Of a stretch of DNA of 64,000 nucleotides, positions 14,655 to 31,684 are shown in pieces. Location: positions 17,466,977 to 17,530,976 of the forward strand of contig OZ022242.1 of assembly GCA_963978895.1 (NCBI GenBank). The letters are read 5' to 3'. Each line of letters starts with the position of its first letter. Within the stretch, counting starts at the first letter, position 1. A program made the position numbers and the translations under genes. The notes beneath the pieces are model-generated. The model searched no databases. It had not been told where the DNA came from and was given only the letters and a program-made list of their open reading frames with translations. Origin of the DNA: Erpobdella octoculata (lineage: Eukaryota; Annelida; Clitellata; Hirudinida; Erpobdellidae).

Positions 14655-14890
14655 GGGGTTTTTCTCTCTTGCTCCCGTTTCCTTTCCGCTTGACTTGCTT
14701 TCCGGCTCCCCCCCCCAATTTCCTGCTCTTTATCGCTCTCCCACTTCCTCCCAGCTGCTTTTGTGCGTTCTCGTTCCCGCTTACTGAAACGTGAGAGCAA
14801 GCGGGAACTGAAAAGTTCCCGCTTGCTCTCACGTTTCCGAACACTATCCAGTTCTCGCTCGCGCTCGCCCTCCCGTTACCGATCGCGCTC
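14655..14890 (-). repeat. GC-rich 18-bp minisatellite family, locus 1
   Basis: Degenerate copies of a unit related to GGGAAAGCGACCGGGAAC in reverse-complement orientation, standing out against AT-rich flanks. It contains a perfect 24-bp-arm hairpin (separate entry). Confidence 0.85.
14786..14837. repeat. Perfect 24-bp hairpin with GAAA loop
   Basis: Arms 14786-14809 and 14814-14837 are perfect reverse complements separated by four bases, GAAA. It lies inside the minisatellite and was probably made by an inverted duplication of minisatellite units. Confidence 0.95.
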
Positions 14891-15059
14891 ATTTATTTCC
14901 ACTCTTTCCTAACTTCTTTTAGTCCATAAAACGTAAAATAGACTTACTAAAAGTTACTTGAAACCTCACATAGGCATTTTTTCCTTGGAAATTTTTTTGG
15001 TAAAAAATAATAAAAAAGATTTTCTGAAAAATTAAAAATACCCTATGACCTTCTACTTT

Positions 15060-15140
15060 TTGAGCTAAACCTTCACTTCAAAATCATTAAAATTGGTCTC
15101 GCGATTTGGATTTACTTAAAAGACAGACAAACAAAATCAT
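15060..15140 (+). repeat. Dispersed repeat B-like tail
   Basis: The sequence cattaaaattggtctcgcga, then agacagacaaacaaaatc, precedes a TA array. This is the same arrangement as the repeat B tail at 7618-7763. Confidence 0.5.
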
Positions 15141-15149
15141 CTATATATA

Positions 15150-15239
<90 letters not shown>
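15141..15239. repeat. (TA)n microsatellite
   Basis: About 45 TA units after two initial CTATATATAT blocks. Confidence 0.97.
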
Positions 15240-15242
<3 letters not shown>

Positions 15243-15559
15243 TAGGCAAATAGGTAAAGGTTTGTTATTTATGCATTGCTACACCATTCATCCAATCGTA
15301 TTGCAATTTTCACACAAGCTTGAGAGGTAATGGAAAAAGGTTTTTGTGAAAAAAATTGAAATCGGACACAAAATGAACGGAGGGGAGCCAAAAAACCATT
15401 CCGGGCCAAAAGTGCCTATGTACGACCATCAAACGTAATTGCGTAAAAAATTTAAATTTAGTTTACGTAACAACGTTTGAAGGCTTCAGGCAACTTTTAG
15501 CTAGTTTTAGCAATTCTATTTTTACGTTTTGAAAAGCTGAAAGAAATTAGGAAAGAATG
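15240..15559. repeat. Repeat B-related segment
   Basis: Contains ttgaaatcggacacaaaatg and gggccaaaagtgcctatgta, related to the repeat B copies at 7618-7763 and 58437-58600. No coding potential. Confidence 0.5.
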
Positions 15560-15693
15560 TAAAAGAGAAAATGAGCGGGAACGGGAGAGCAAGTGTGAGC
15601 GAGAACGTGAAACCGACCGGGAACGGAAAGCGACCGGGAACGAGAAAGCAACCGGGAGCGGAAAAGCGACCGGTAACGGGAAGCGACCGGGAG
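15560..15693 (+). repeat. GC-rich minisatellite family, locus 2
   Basis: Copies of GGGAACGGAAAGCGACCG-type units. It abuts the 80-bp inverted repeat at 15694. Confidence 0.85.
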
Positions 15694-15773
15694 GCATATT
15701 TACAAAGCCGTATCGGTTCGCGACAGGCCACGCCCCTTTATTAACACATCTGCCCGCAGCGTAGTTAATGTAT
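15694..15773 (+). repeat. 80-bp inverted repeat, left arm
   Basis: Pairs with 16541-16620 (right arm, inverted). Shared blocks include gcatatttacaaagcc, cgacaggccacgcc and attaacacatctgcc. The arms enclose about 770 bp containing a CR1/L2-like 3' end, and both are bordered outwardly by GC minisatellite. Confidence 0.9.
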
Positions 15774-16066
15774 TCGGGTGAATTAAACCAAAGGCATCTT
15801 GCTGTTCTTGTTTATTCAATAAAAATAAGAATATTTGATTAAAAGATAAAAAGATGTTAAATTTTCTGTCCAAAGCCAAGTTGTATTAGAACTTTGAGTT
15901 ACTTGTTTGTGTAAAGGCAATACTCATAGTTTAGTTTTTTAATTTTTTAAAGTAACTAAGTTTTATTATTCTTTTATACATTAATGAAGTGTATTTTTCA
16001 TTGATTTCATTCTGATATTATTTCTTATTGGATCCTTTTCACTGAAGAATGAACGACTCAACTATG

Positions 16067-16185
16067 GAACACTTTTTCTGCGGCAACAGTCGAAGACTTT
16101 AGGAAGAAACTCAAGACGCATCTGTTCCAGTGGCCTTGAAGCCCTTTAGTAGGACCACTATAAATTTGTCAAACTATTATTATTA
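16067..16185 (+). mobile_element. CR1/L2-like 3' end fragment
   Basis: Same family as the element at 7903-9805: the final codons (a FRKKLKTHLFQWP-like stretch), the 3' UTR aaatttgtcaaac and a short (ATT)n tail are recognisable. It is only about 120 bp long, a severe 5' truncation. Confidence 0.85.
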
Positions 16186-16540
16186 CAACGCTTTTGACTT
16201 CAAATTTTGCACATACACGTACTCTTGAAGACAATACACGAATCAATTAAATGATTGGCTATATAATACGTTGCCGCTATACTATAAGGTGCCTAAAAAT
16301 TGCAAGTCTGTTAAAGGACCTAAAACCTAATACTGAAATTTCGATCTGTGATTATAAAACTTAAAAAATTAGAAACTTAAAAAATTAAAAATAAATATAA
16401 AAAAAATCGAAATTAAAAAAATTGTGTATTCATTACTTACTTAAATCTTAAGAGCGTTGTTTATAAAAACAAAGGTTTTTCACTTATTTTTTTATTAAAT
16501 AAACAAGAACAACAACATGCCTTAAATCTAAGTCGCTAGC
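16186..16540. other. AT-rich DNA, nothing recognised
   Basis: Contains a gcacatacacgtactcttga...gacaatacacgaatc segment like those in repeats B and R. No gene. Confidence 0.45.
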
Positions 16541-16620
16541 ATACATTAACTACGCTCCAGGCAGATGTGTTAATGAAAGGGCGTGGCCTGTCGCAAACCG
16601 GCTCGGCTTTGTAAATATGC
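16541..16620 (-). repeat. 80-bp inverted repeat, right arm
   Basis: Inverted partner of 15694-15773. Confidence 0.9.
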
Positions 16621-17410
16621 GACCGGGAAAACGACCGAGAGCGGGAAAGCAACCGGAACGGGAGAGCAAGCGGGAACGGAGAAGCGACCAAAAAAACAAG
16701 AGCAAGTGGCAACAGAAAAACGACCGGGAGCGTGAGGGCAAACGGGGAAGGGGACGGACGGGAGCGAGAAAGAAAAACCTCTAAAAACCCCGAGCAGGAA
16801 AGCGACCGGGAGCGGGAAAGCGACCGGGAGCGGGAAAGCGACCGGGAGCAGAAAAAGAACCGGAAGCGGAAAAGCGACTGGAAGTGGAAAAGCAACTTGG
16901 AGCGGAAAAGCGACCGGAAGCGGAAAAGTGACAGGGAGCGAAAAAGCGACCGGGAACGGGAAAGCGACCGGGAGCGGTAAAGCGACCGGGAGCGAGAGAT
17001 CAAGCGGGGAAAGAAAGAGGAGCAAAAGAAAAACGATAGAAAAATCTCTAAAAACCCCGGGCGCGGGAGAGCAAACGGGAACGGGAGAGCAAGCGGAAAC
17101 GGGAGAGCAAATGGAAGCCGGAGATAAAACAAGCGGGAACGGGAGAGCAAGCGGGAACGGAGAGCAAGTGAGAGCGGGAGTGCAAACGGAACGGGAAAAG
17201 AAGCGGAAACGGGAGAGCAAACGGGAACGGGAGAGCAATCGGGAAGGAAACTGGAGCAAGAGAGAAGAACGATAGAAAAACTTTCAAAAAACCCCGGGCA
17301 TTGTACACTCGATTGCTCTTCGAGATTGATTTTTTTCATATTGTCATAATTTTGTACATTAAACTTTTAATAAAAAAACCCGGGAGCAGGAAAGGCAAAA
17401 AAACGTTTGC
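16621..17410 (+). repeat. GC-rich 18-bp minisatellite family, locus 3 (largest)
   Basis: Dozens of degenerate units of GGGAAAGCGACCGGGAGC and GGGAACGGGAGAGCAAGC type, punctuated three times by an aaaaac.ccgggc-type boundary (about 16778, 17045, 17290). An 18-bp period keeps several frames open, giving Arg/Ser-rich reading frames of up to 267 codons on both strands. I regard these as artefacts. The right end reads gctgggtcagctagta (17409-17424), a motif shared by many invertebrate mobile-element ends. Confidence 0.88.
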
Positions 17411-17424
17411 TGGGTCAGCTAGTA

Positions 17425-17699
17425 TATATATAAGAACATGTCCTTACAGATTGACTCACTGACTGATAATAATCAACGCCGAGCTAAAATGCTTCATCCT
17501 AGGAACGTGAAATTTGAAACTTATATTACTTTGATAGCGTAAGCACCAATTAAGAAAAGGTTTGTGAAAATTTTGCTCCTGGGGAAATGAAACAGGAAAA
17601 CAATTTTTTTTCTACAACAACGCATATCACAAAAACCAAAAATGAGGTTTTGAAATTTGGCTTCTAGATTCTTCTTAAAAAATAAAATATTAAAAACAA
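17425..17699. other. Repeat-like DNA, nothing coding
   Basis: Contains gattgactcactgactgat next to a short TA run, a combination common near invertebrate transposon ends. No gene. Confidence 0.4.
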
Positions 17700-17823
17700 A
17701 ATTGTAAAAATACCACGTTTTTTGAACTAATAAAAAGAAAATAATTTTCCTCTCGGCTGTGTGAGAAATGGCTTGATGGAGTTATGCGTTAATTGTGGAC
17801 ATTCGTATAACAAACAAGCCATA
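17700..17823 (+). repeat. Family C repeat, third copy
   Basis: Matches the left arm at 11025-11150, including ggctgtgtgagaaatg and gacattcgtataacaaacaa. Single arm only. Confidence 0.8.
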
Positions 17824-17834
17824 CATTTTTATTA

Positions 17835-18177
17835 TTACCAGTGCTTTTATTAACTCGTCGTCTCTGTTTCTCTGTCTTTCTGTTTGTTTCTCTGTCTGTT
17901 TCAAATCTTGCAATCAATTTTTGAGTCACTTCCTGATGATAGATTTTTTTCAAATTTTACATACATGCTCAAAATAGAAGACAATGCAATATTCAATTAT
18001 TAGTTTTACAATAAGTCAATTAATTTAGTTAATTTTAATTAATTTCGATATAATTAAGATATTTCGACTTTAATATAAAATAAAAGAGTAATATAAGAAA
18101 AAATTGATTGTAAATTTGTGTTTTAATTACATATAAGGGCATTGGTTTTAAAAATTCGTTTTTAATTTACTTGTTAA
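17835..18177 (+). repeat. Near-identical long repeat R, copy 2
   Basis: Matches 2875-3204 almost base for base, with an extra TCTGTCTTTCTG-type insertion in the T-rich tract. It ends at ttacttgtta in both copies. Confidence 0.9.
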
Positions 18178-18289
18178 CACTTATTAAAATATGAGGCGTT
18201 TTTTACCCAACATAAACACGCTGCCTTGATTTCTTTTCTTGTTTGTTGTGCTTTTTCCTCTAACAGTTTAATTTTCAGCTTACTCGGTT

Positions 18290-19115
18290 TTCTAGAGCTT
18301 CTTCAGCAATATTGAATTCATACTTGATGATTTTGTAGACGCAGTGAGAACATGGATGGCGTCAAATCGTTTGCGTCTTAATCCATAGAAGACCGAGATG
18401 AATTGGCTGGGATCCACCAGCAGCCTTCGCAACTGCCTAATGACGCCTCAGCTGTTTTCTTAAACATGGATAACGTCATCATCACAAGTGCGAAGCATGG
18501 GCGTAACTATTGATGATGCTTTGACTATGGGTGTACAATGTAAATAAAATAGTGAGCAGTTGTTTTTATCATATTCAGCAGTTGCATCTGTTACGACGTT
18601 TTTTTTGGATGTTGAAGCCGCTCATGCTCTGGTCCGGGCGCTTATTTATAGCCAAATGGACTACTGCAATGGTTTGCTGGTGGGTCTACCACTTTACATG
18701 TACAAACGACTCCGGTCGGTTCTGAACGCGGCTGCCCGAATTTTCATTAGAATACCTGCCCGTCAAAGTGTTTCGATTCAAATGAAAGAAAAGCTCCACT
18801 GGTTGGGCTTTCCTCAAAAAGTAACGTTCAAGCTATGTATATTATGTTACAAATGCTTGCATGGTTTAGCACCAGACTACCTGTCTAGACGGTGTGTGCC
18901 GTTAACCCATGTTGGTCGTGCTCATCTCAGGTCGGTGTTCGGTGGTCAGCTTATGGTGCCACCTACAAGAAGGAGACAGCTGGGGGGTTTCTATCATGCT
19001 GGTCCCGCTGCTTTGAATGATCTACCGGTCTCTCTTTGAGACTACTATAGAATTTGTTCATTATACTCTTTTAAAAAACATTTTAAAACTTATCTTTTTA
19101 ATAATTTGAGATATT
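18290..19115 (+). pseudogene. CR1/Jockey-like reverse transcriptase C-terminal fragment
   Basis: Decayed thumb sequence (VRTWMASNRLRLNP then KTEMNWL) is visible from about 18335 with stops and frame changes. A clean frame from 18560 to 19039 follows: SQMDYCNGLLVGLP, VLNAAARIFI, KLHWLGFPQKVTFK, CYKCLHGLAPDYLS, QLMVPPTRRRQ and GPAALNDLPVSL. These blocks in this order are the C-terminus of CR1/L2/Jockey-type RT proteins. The 3' UTR ends near aaataaataaataag (about 19190). The N-terminal half is missing. It is a different family from the element at 7.9 kb. Confidence 0.85.
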
Positions 19116-19191
19116 AATGCAATGGACTGTGTGCGCTTATGTGATGTGTTCATTAATAGCCAAAAATTAACTGAAAATAAATAAATAAGAC

Positions 19192-25654
<6,463 letters not shown>

Positions 25655-25939
25655 CCAATTACTGGCCACCTATTAGTCCATATACGGCCATGGCCAGTAT
25701 ATGGTTTATTATGGTCAGTAAAAAGTATTTCATAACCAGCAATTTTGTTTAGGGGAACTATAAACATTTATACTAAGTTTCAGTGCTGCTGGATCAAAAA
25801 TTCCTTCTAATTGCTGAAGGTAATGTACACTCTATGGAATTGATGTAGAACATTCTCCAAAAGGTGATATACAGAGAGTTTCAGAAAAAGGCTGGTCAAT
25901 ACACTGCCAAACTTTGATTTGAAAAGATAATCTTAGCAA

Positions 25940-26082
25940 ACGTTGGACCTGCACGATCACAAATTCTTATATTGGATGCACACGACTCTCACAATTTTTT
26001 GGAATTACTTGCTCTGGCACGTGATAATCAAATTCATATTGTTGAGCTACCAGCCTACACTTCTAAGGATTGGAGTGATGGG
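25940..26082 (+). pseudogene. pogo/Tigger (DDE) transposase fragment
   Basis: The frame reads ANVGPARSQ, ILILDAHDSHN and FLELLALARDNQIHIVELPA. This is the hallmark DDE block of pogo/Tigger/jerky-type transposases: a hydrophobic strand, D-x-H-x-S-H with a catalytic Asp, then 'ELARxNxI...LP'. The next expected block (the H-x-LQPLD motif) is lost. From about 26095 the sequence instead resembles the minus strand of the CR1/L2-like element near 8325-8370 (agcctggcagctgcattgat), so another insertion or junction lies there. Inactive. Confidence 0.75.
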
Positions 26083-26340
26083 ATCATGTTTGCGCCTTTT
26101 CGTGACGAGCCTGGCAGCTGCATTGATGATAGATTTCTGGGTAGACCGACTAAAGCTTAGTAGCAATAGTCGAGTTTATTTATATAGTTTTAGGAGAATT
26201 AATTAACAATTTTTATCAGATGGAATAGACGACGTTCAAGAAAAAAATAAATAACCTAAAATAAAGAATTCACCAAACCCTATTTCCATTTTAAGATTCA
26301 TCAAACGTAGTGGATTCTTATTGGTATATTTTGTCTTATC

Positions 26341-27613
26341 TGGTGTCCATCAAATTCATCGTGAAACAATTTATCGTGATACATTTCATCGTGAAAAAAA
26401 TTCATAGTGAGGACTATTCATCGTGAGACAATTCATTGTTAAAAATTCATCCTGAGACAATTCATAGGGAGGTGAATTCATCGTGAGAAAATTCATTATA
26501 AGGACAATTCAGCATAAAATAATGAGCATTTTTACTCCAAGTTAAAAACCATGATTTTTTAATTCATTTTCTAAATAACAAAACTCTAAACCCGGTAAAT
26601 TTACCCAAGAGACTTTAAGAATAACGACTAATTTTCAAAACCATGTTTATAAATTGTATGTGTACTGCTATAAGAAAAATACTTAGTTGAATAAGAAAAA
26701 CATAGTTAAAACTTAAAATTGTGAGCCATTGAACCAATTCAAAAAGCATACTTTCAACCGAAATGAACAAAATATAGCGACTGTAAATGACAATAACTTT
26801 ATATTATGGCCGATCAAGGACACTGTGGCAAGACTAATTAAACCATTAAGCTGATAAAAGCAAGTTATTGCTTACTTGACTCAGTTGTTGTTTTTAGGAC
26901 AAACGTACCTTATAGCGTCTGTAAATTACTAAAACTAAACATAGATAATGAAAATCACTTTTGTTTGTCGAATCAAAGGTTTTGTGGCAAATTAAATCAT
27001 TTCTAACTTCTTTGCAACGTTTACAAGAAGATTATGGTTTTAGACTCACATTCACTCATGTCCACAAGTATAGAGTTTTTAAATAAGAAGGTTATATTTT
27101 ACAATAAGATACTGGAAACCTTTATGACGTCTATGCAAAACTATGATTTCAGAACTACATTCATTTTTATCCACAGCAGGTGTTCTTATTAGATCAAAGT
27201 TACAAAGGTAACACAAAAGATGATCTACATTTTAAAAATAAATTATAGTATTAGTAACATAAATGTAAAAGTAAGGGTATACAAAAGAAAGAAATTTAAT
27301 TTAAGTTGTTGGAAACATTTTTCATTCTTTGGATAACTAAATTATAATTTACGTCCATATATTATTATGTTTTTTAAACATTTAACGGTTTACTCGAAAA
27401 TTTTATCCTTAAAATTAAGTTTACATCATGAAAAATTATCGATGATGAATTTTCCCACGATCAAGTGTCTCACGATGAATTGTGTTCACGATCAAGTTTC
27501 TCACGATGAATTGTGTTCACGATGAAATGTACCACGATGAATTTTGCACGATGAATTTTCTTCACGATGAATTGTGCAAGATGAATCGTTTCACGATGAA
27601 TTTGGCGTAAACC
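26341..27613. mobile_element. DNA transposon with inverted ATTCATCGTGA arrays
   Basis: Direct repeats GTCTTATC at 26333-26340 and 27614-27621 flank the element. Its ends share an imperfect inverted repeat of about 26 bp (ggtgtccatcaaattcatcg versus, inverted, ggtttacgccaaattcatcg). Each end is followed by a subterminal array of 8 to 10 degenerate (A)ATTCATCGTGA units: 26351-26500 in one orientation, 27440-27605 in the other. The 900-bp middle has no recognisable transposase. The flanking duplication is 8 bp, or 9 bp with one mismatch, fitting hAT or Mutator-like families. It sits inside the pogo-like element. Confidence 0.8.
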
Positions 27614-27934
27614 GTCTTATCCAGCTCCGTAAATTTGAAAATAAGGACAATAATAGGAAAACGAACATAAATTATTTTTCCTCATTTCAAATGACGTTAC
27701 AATTGAAAAATTAATAAGAAAGCTCTCAAAGTTGAAAAAAAGAAAGAAATTGGAAAGACAAAATACTGCCAAAAAAGCTGTTTCAAAAAAGTGATAGTAA
27801 GCAATCAGAAAACAACTTAGTAATCAAAGAGCAAAATCTACAAAACCAAATAAACAAAAAAAAACATGGATCGATATGACAGTACATAAAATAGAGTGGA
27901 ATGTATTTTGACGATAAAACTCCAAGTACAGTGA

Positions 27935-28065
27935 TGATTGCGTTCAATGCATTAAATGTGCCAATATTCCTTGCCTCACCTCATGTGCAAGTGATTGGGG
28001 AACAATTGATAACAATGATTTAAATGAAGATTTTACCTGTTGGTTGTTTTTATGTAGCTTTTTTA
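27935..28065 (+). pseudogene. Cys-rich C-terminal remnant, probably of the pogo-like transposase
   Basis: The frame shows DDCVQCIKCANIPCLTSCAS, then a DFTCWLF segment. This resembles the small Cys/Trp-rich zinc-binding tail carried by some Tigger/jerky-type transposases. Stops occur upstream. The assignment rests on position and pattern only. Confidence 0.45.
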
Positions 28066-28155
28066 TATACTGGCTAGTGAAAGTAAATGTACATTGATAT
28101 TGGAGGGGGTTAATGGCCAGGTGGCCAGTATATGGTACTCCATGGCTATTAATTG

Positions 28156-29379
28156 GTACAAATTGGGTTTTAAAAAAAATAGTTCTTTGAAACTTTATTA
28201 CAATGTATTACATGCCAAACCCATGGCTTGTATTTGACAGAAATTTTGAAACTAAACTATTTTCACATGAATAAACGTGTGTGGTTCTATAGGGCAAAAA
28301 CCTAAGCGAATTGTTAAAAACTTGTGGCTAGTAATTAATCAGTTTACCAAACATGTTGTACTTGTTTTATATTGATAATAAAAAAATCAATTTTGTGGAA
28401 TAATTTTTTTAAATGAAAAAGAACAAAAACACTTTCACGCACACCTGCTTTGTAGTTTTAAATATAAATGGACTTTGCATGTAAATACGAACAAACTTTA
28501 AATTTAATTTCAACAAAACTTTAAACTGAATAATTCTGCATTGTTTTGGTATTAAGCATATTTTTGTATTCTTATAAAACTTACAAAACTGCATCTAAAA
28601 AACTGTTCAAATGAACTTTTGCCCCGAGGAGTGCTAGCTGAATATCTGGATGTTTCTTTTTCTTGTTCTTATTATTTAAATCACTAAGAAACTACGTACT
28701 TTCTCTTCTTCTTGAACGGACGGACATAAAAACATACAAACAGACATGGTGCTCAAAACGCACGTGCACAAGAATAAACATAGCGTTATTTCAAGCTGTC
28801 ATGGAGGAATGGTAAATCAGCACACTCACACACACAAATACACATGCAGAAATGCATCATCGAAAGAAAAGAAGATTTAAAATCTGTCGTCTCTACAAAT
28901 GTGTCACACTAAAAATGCGAGTTTTCGCCAGATCACAAAAGTTTAAAATTTTTACAATTTTGAGGCCACATCATATTGGAACAAACAGGAGGAATGGTCA
29001 AGGCAAGGTTTACAATTGTGTCATGAAAGAAATAGTTGGGATGACATTTCTTTAATATCCTCTGTGCAAGTAAATTTTTTTATTCGACAGAACGCAGATG
29101 AAACTGGCTTAAAAATATTAAAAAAAAACAAGTAAGCCGTTATAAAAGATTTTTTTAAACAAACTCCTTTTATTACTGAAGTTGCCGGCTTTTCTTTTAT
29201 TGCAAAAAATTTTCTTTTAAAATTAAATTTTGTGGAATTTATATGTGTAAACAATTATGTAAATGTATTTGATTTGTTTGGTTTTAAAACATAGATAATT
29301 ATTATTTTTAATTAAATATTTCTTCAAAAAATATAAAAACATTAGTAGAAGGCATTGTCATTAAAAGCGAGCTTATATT
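28156..29379. other. AT-rich DNA, nothing recognised
   Basis: Open frames at 28409-28594 and 29021-29254 (minus) and 28852-29055 (plus) have no domains. Confidence 0.5.
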
Positions 29380-29500
29380 TCAAATTTCAGCTCGATTACA
29401 TAAGGAGAAGTTAGTTTATTTTCACTTTCAAGGTTTGCAAACATTCAAGCAAGCAAGCAATCAACCAAGTAAAGTTAATATAAAAGATTTAATAGAGCAC
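29380..29500 (+). repeat. Dispersed repeat E, copy 1
   Basis: Contains ttcaaggtttgcaaacattc and aagcaagc with aagttaatataaaagattta. It is shared with 58975-59070 (plus) and, inverted and more diverged, with 32195-32290 and 33005-33145. Confidence 0.7.
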
Positions 29501-30685
29501 AATTAGTAAAAAAATATCAGCAATCGAATGCTTAGTCCAGAGCTGTCCATGAATCAAGTTTTGCCTTCCCAACCCACTATAATACGTTGACCCGACCAAT
29601 TCATACTCATATCTAATAACTTATCAATCAGTTTTAATTGTTTATTATTAATTGTTATTTCAAAAACAAATAATATTACATGCTTGTAGCTCCCATTTCA
29701 CTAATTTGATCGACTAGACTTTTGTAGCTGAACGTTGTGAATGCAGATCTGAAATTTTGTCGCTTAAACAATTGAGTTTCTGTTGAAGAAAGGATGTGTT
29801 GACAACCAGCTGTTTGTGCAAGTCTTAACTTATCTTTTAATTTATCTTTTTTTCTTACTGATAGCCACAAAATGTTTCAATAAAAAATATAAATAACTAT
29901 GTCTATTTCTTTAAATGACAATTCAATGGCGTTTTTTTTCTTTTTGTTCCGACGTTGATGACGTTTTACCATGCAAAATGGCTTGGGTCGTGTTTTTATA
30001 TAGTAAAGAATTTTCCTTGTTTTTACGATTAATCAAACTTTTAATAATTGTTAAATTTGACACAACTTGATCCAAAATTCCAGACCCGATCCGACTACTG
30101 GACAACTTTGATGTAGAATATAAAACAATAAAAACTAAAATTGTTTAGTTTATTATTCCTACATGATTTGATAAATCATTTTTACAATAACAAGTTATTC
30201 GAGTAGTTATGGGGTTTGACGAGGCCGTTTCATTCCATTCCTTCAAATGAAAGTTGATCGAAGGCAAGGTCACATTAAGAATCATCCGTTTAAATCCTCG
30301 CGTAGGAAAAGAAAATAAATCGTATAATCATGATTCCAAGCAGCAAGAATTTTCTTGTTTTTGTTGACAGCTTGAAAAGATTTATTGTAATTCTGTCGCG
30401 TTCAGTGATTAAATTGTAATTAATGGATTTAAATGATTATTTTATCTTTTTCTCTGTTAAATGATTATTTATTTTTTCTCTGTTTTAGCGCTAATTCACA
30501 ACGACTGTTTTGATCAACAATGCCATTTCCATCGTACAAAAGAGACTGAAAAAAATTTGTTGCACTCACATTTGCTGGGTGCCTCCTTTAATAAATGTCG
30601 AATGTCACAGAACTCATTGAAATTGGAGAGCCTTACGATGCAATTCCGCGATGGAAAGTTAACAACAATGAGGAATGCGGTTGTG
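29501..30685. other. AT-rich DNA, nothing recognised
   Basis: A 64-codon minus frame at 29676-29870 has no stops but no recognisable domain. Nothing else is supported. Confidence 0.5.
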
Positions 30686-30925
<240 letters not shown>

Positions 30926-31029
30926 CAAAGATAATGGTATAAAATCAAAACGCAAATTATTTATTGTGTGCATAATCGTTATTCCCATGAACAGCCCCAC
31001 CAACTCCGTTCTTGTTTTCCTCCTCATTT

Positions 31030-31193
31030 AGATTGTCATTATTACAACTATTACCACCATTACCATCATTGCCATCCTTACCAAAATTAACACGATCTCC
31101 ACCATTATTACTATTACCACCCTTACCATCACAACCATTACCACCATTACCATCGTTACCATCATTGCCATCATTAGTACAATTGATGATGAC

Positions 31194-31273
<80 letters not shown>

Positions 31274-31279
31274 CGATGG

Positions 31280-31310
<31 letters not shown>

Positions 31311-31313
31311 GAC

Positions 31314-31357
<44 letters not shown>

Positions 31358-31510
31358 TGACGATGACGATGACGATGACGATGATGACGATGACGATGAT
31401 GACGATGATGACGATGATGACGACGACGACGACGACGATGACGATGACAACGACGACGATGATGACGATGACAACGACGACGATGATGATGGTAATGGTA
31501 ATGGCGATGA
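31030..31510. repeat. Compound trinucleotide array, strand-switching
   Basis: The left part (31030-31175) is (ATTACCACC / CATTACCAT)-type in the CAT orientation. The right part (31183-31500) is GAT/GAC in the opposite orientation. They meet head to head near 31178 at cattagtacaattgatgatg, so the locus forms an inverted pair of arrays. A shorter GAT/GAC tract is at 31627-31684, again followed by cgtcatttccatcattacca in the opposite orientation. Confidence 0.9.
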
Positions 31511-31684
31511 CATTGGTGGTATTTAGTAAAATACAGTCTTTAAAAAATAAGATTATTAAAGTCATACAGACTTGAAGTTTTCATTGCACCTTTTATATGT
31601 TAATATGTGCTAAATAAAACAGAAAAAACGATGACGATGACGACGACGATGATGATGATGATGATGATGACGATGATGATGACC

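Larger units (their letters stand above)
25655..28155 (+). mobile_element. pogo/Tigger-like DNA transposon, interrupted
   Basis: Roughly 41-bp imperfect inverted ends start ccaattactggccacc (25655) and, reading inward from 28155, ccaattaatagccatgg. Both contain ccatatac and ggcc blocks. Inside are a DDE-transposase remnant (25940-26082) and a Cys-rich C-terminal remnant (27935-28065). The element is split by a second transposon at 26341-27613. The end assignment is my inference from the inverted similarity; a TA target duplication could not be fixed with confidence. Confidence 0.6.

Noticed and set aside
16536..17339. SR-protein-like gene (Arg/Ser-rich frames)
   Set aside because: Same composition occurs at all minisatellite loci, on both strands and in several frames; no RNA-binding domain or conserved start.
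26341..27613. CRISPR-like repeat array
   Set aside because: Units are short, degenerate and inverted between the two ends with no spacer pattern; the setting is clearly eukaryotic.
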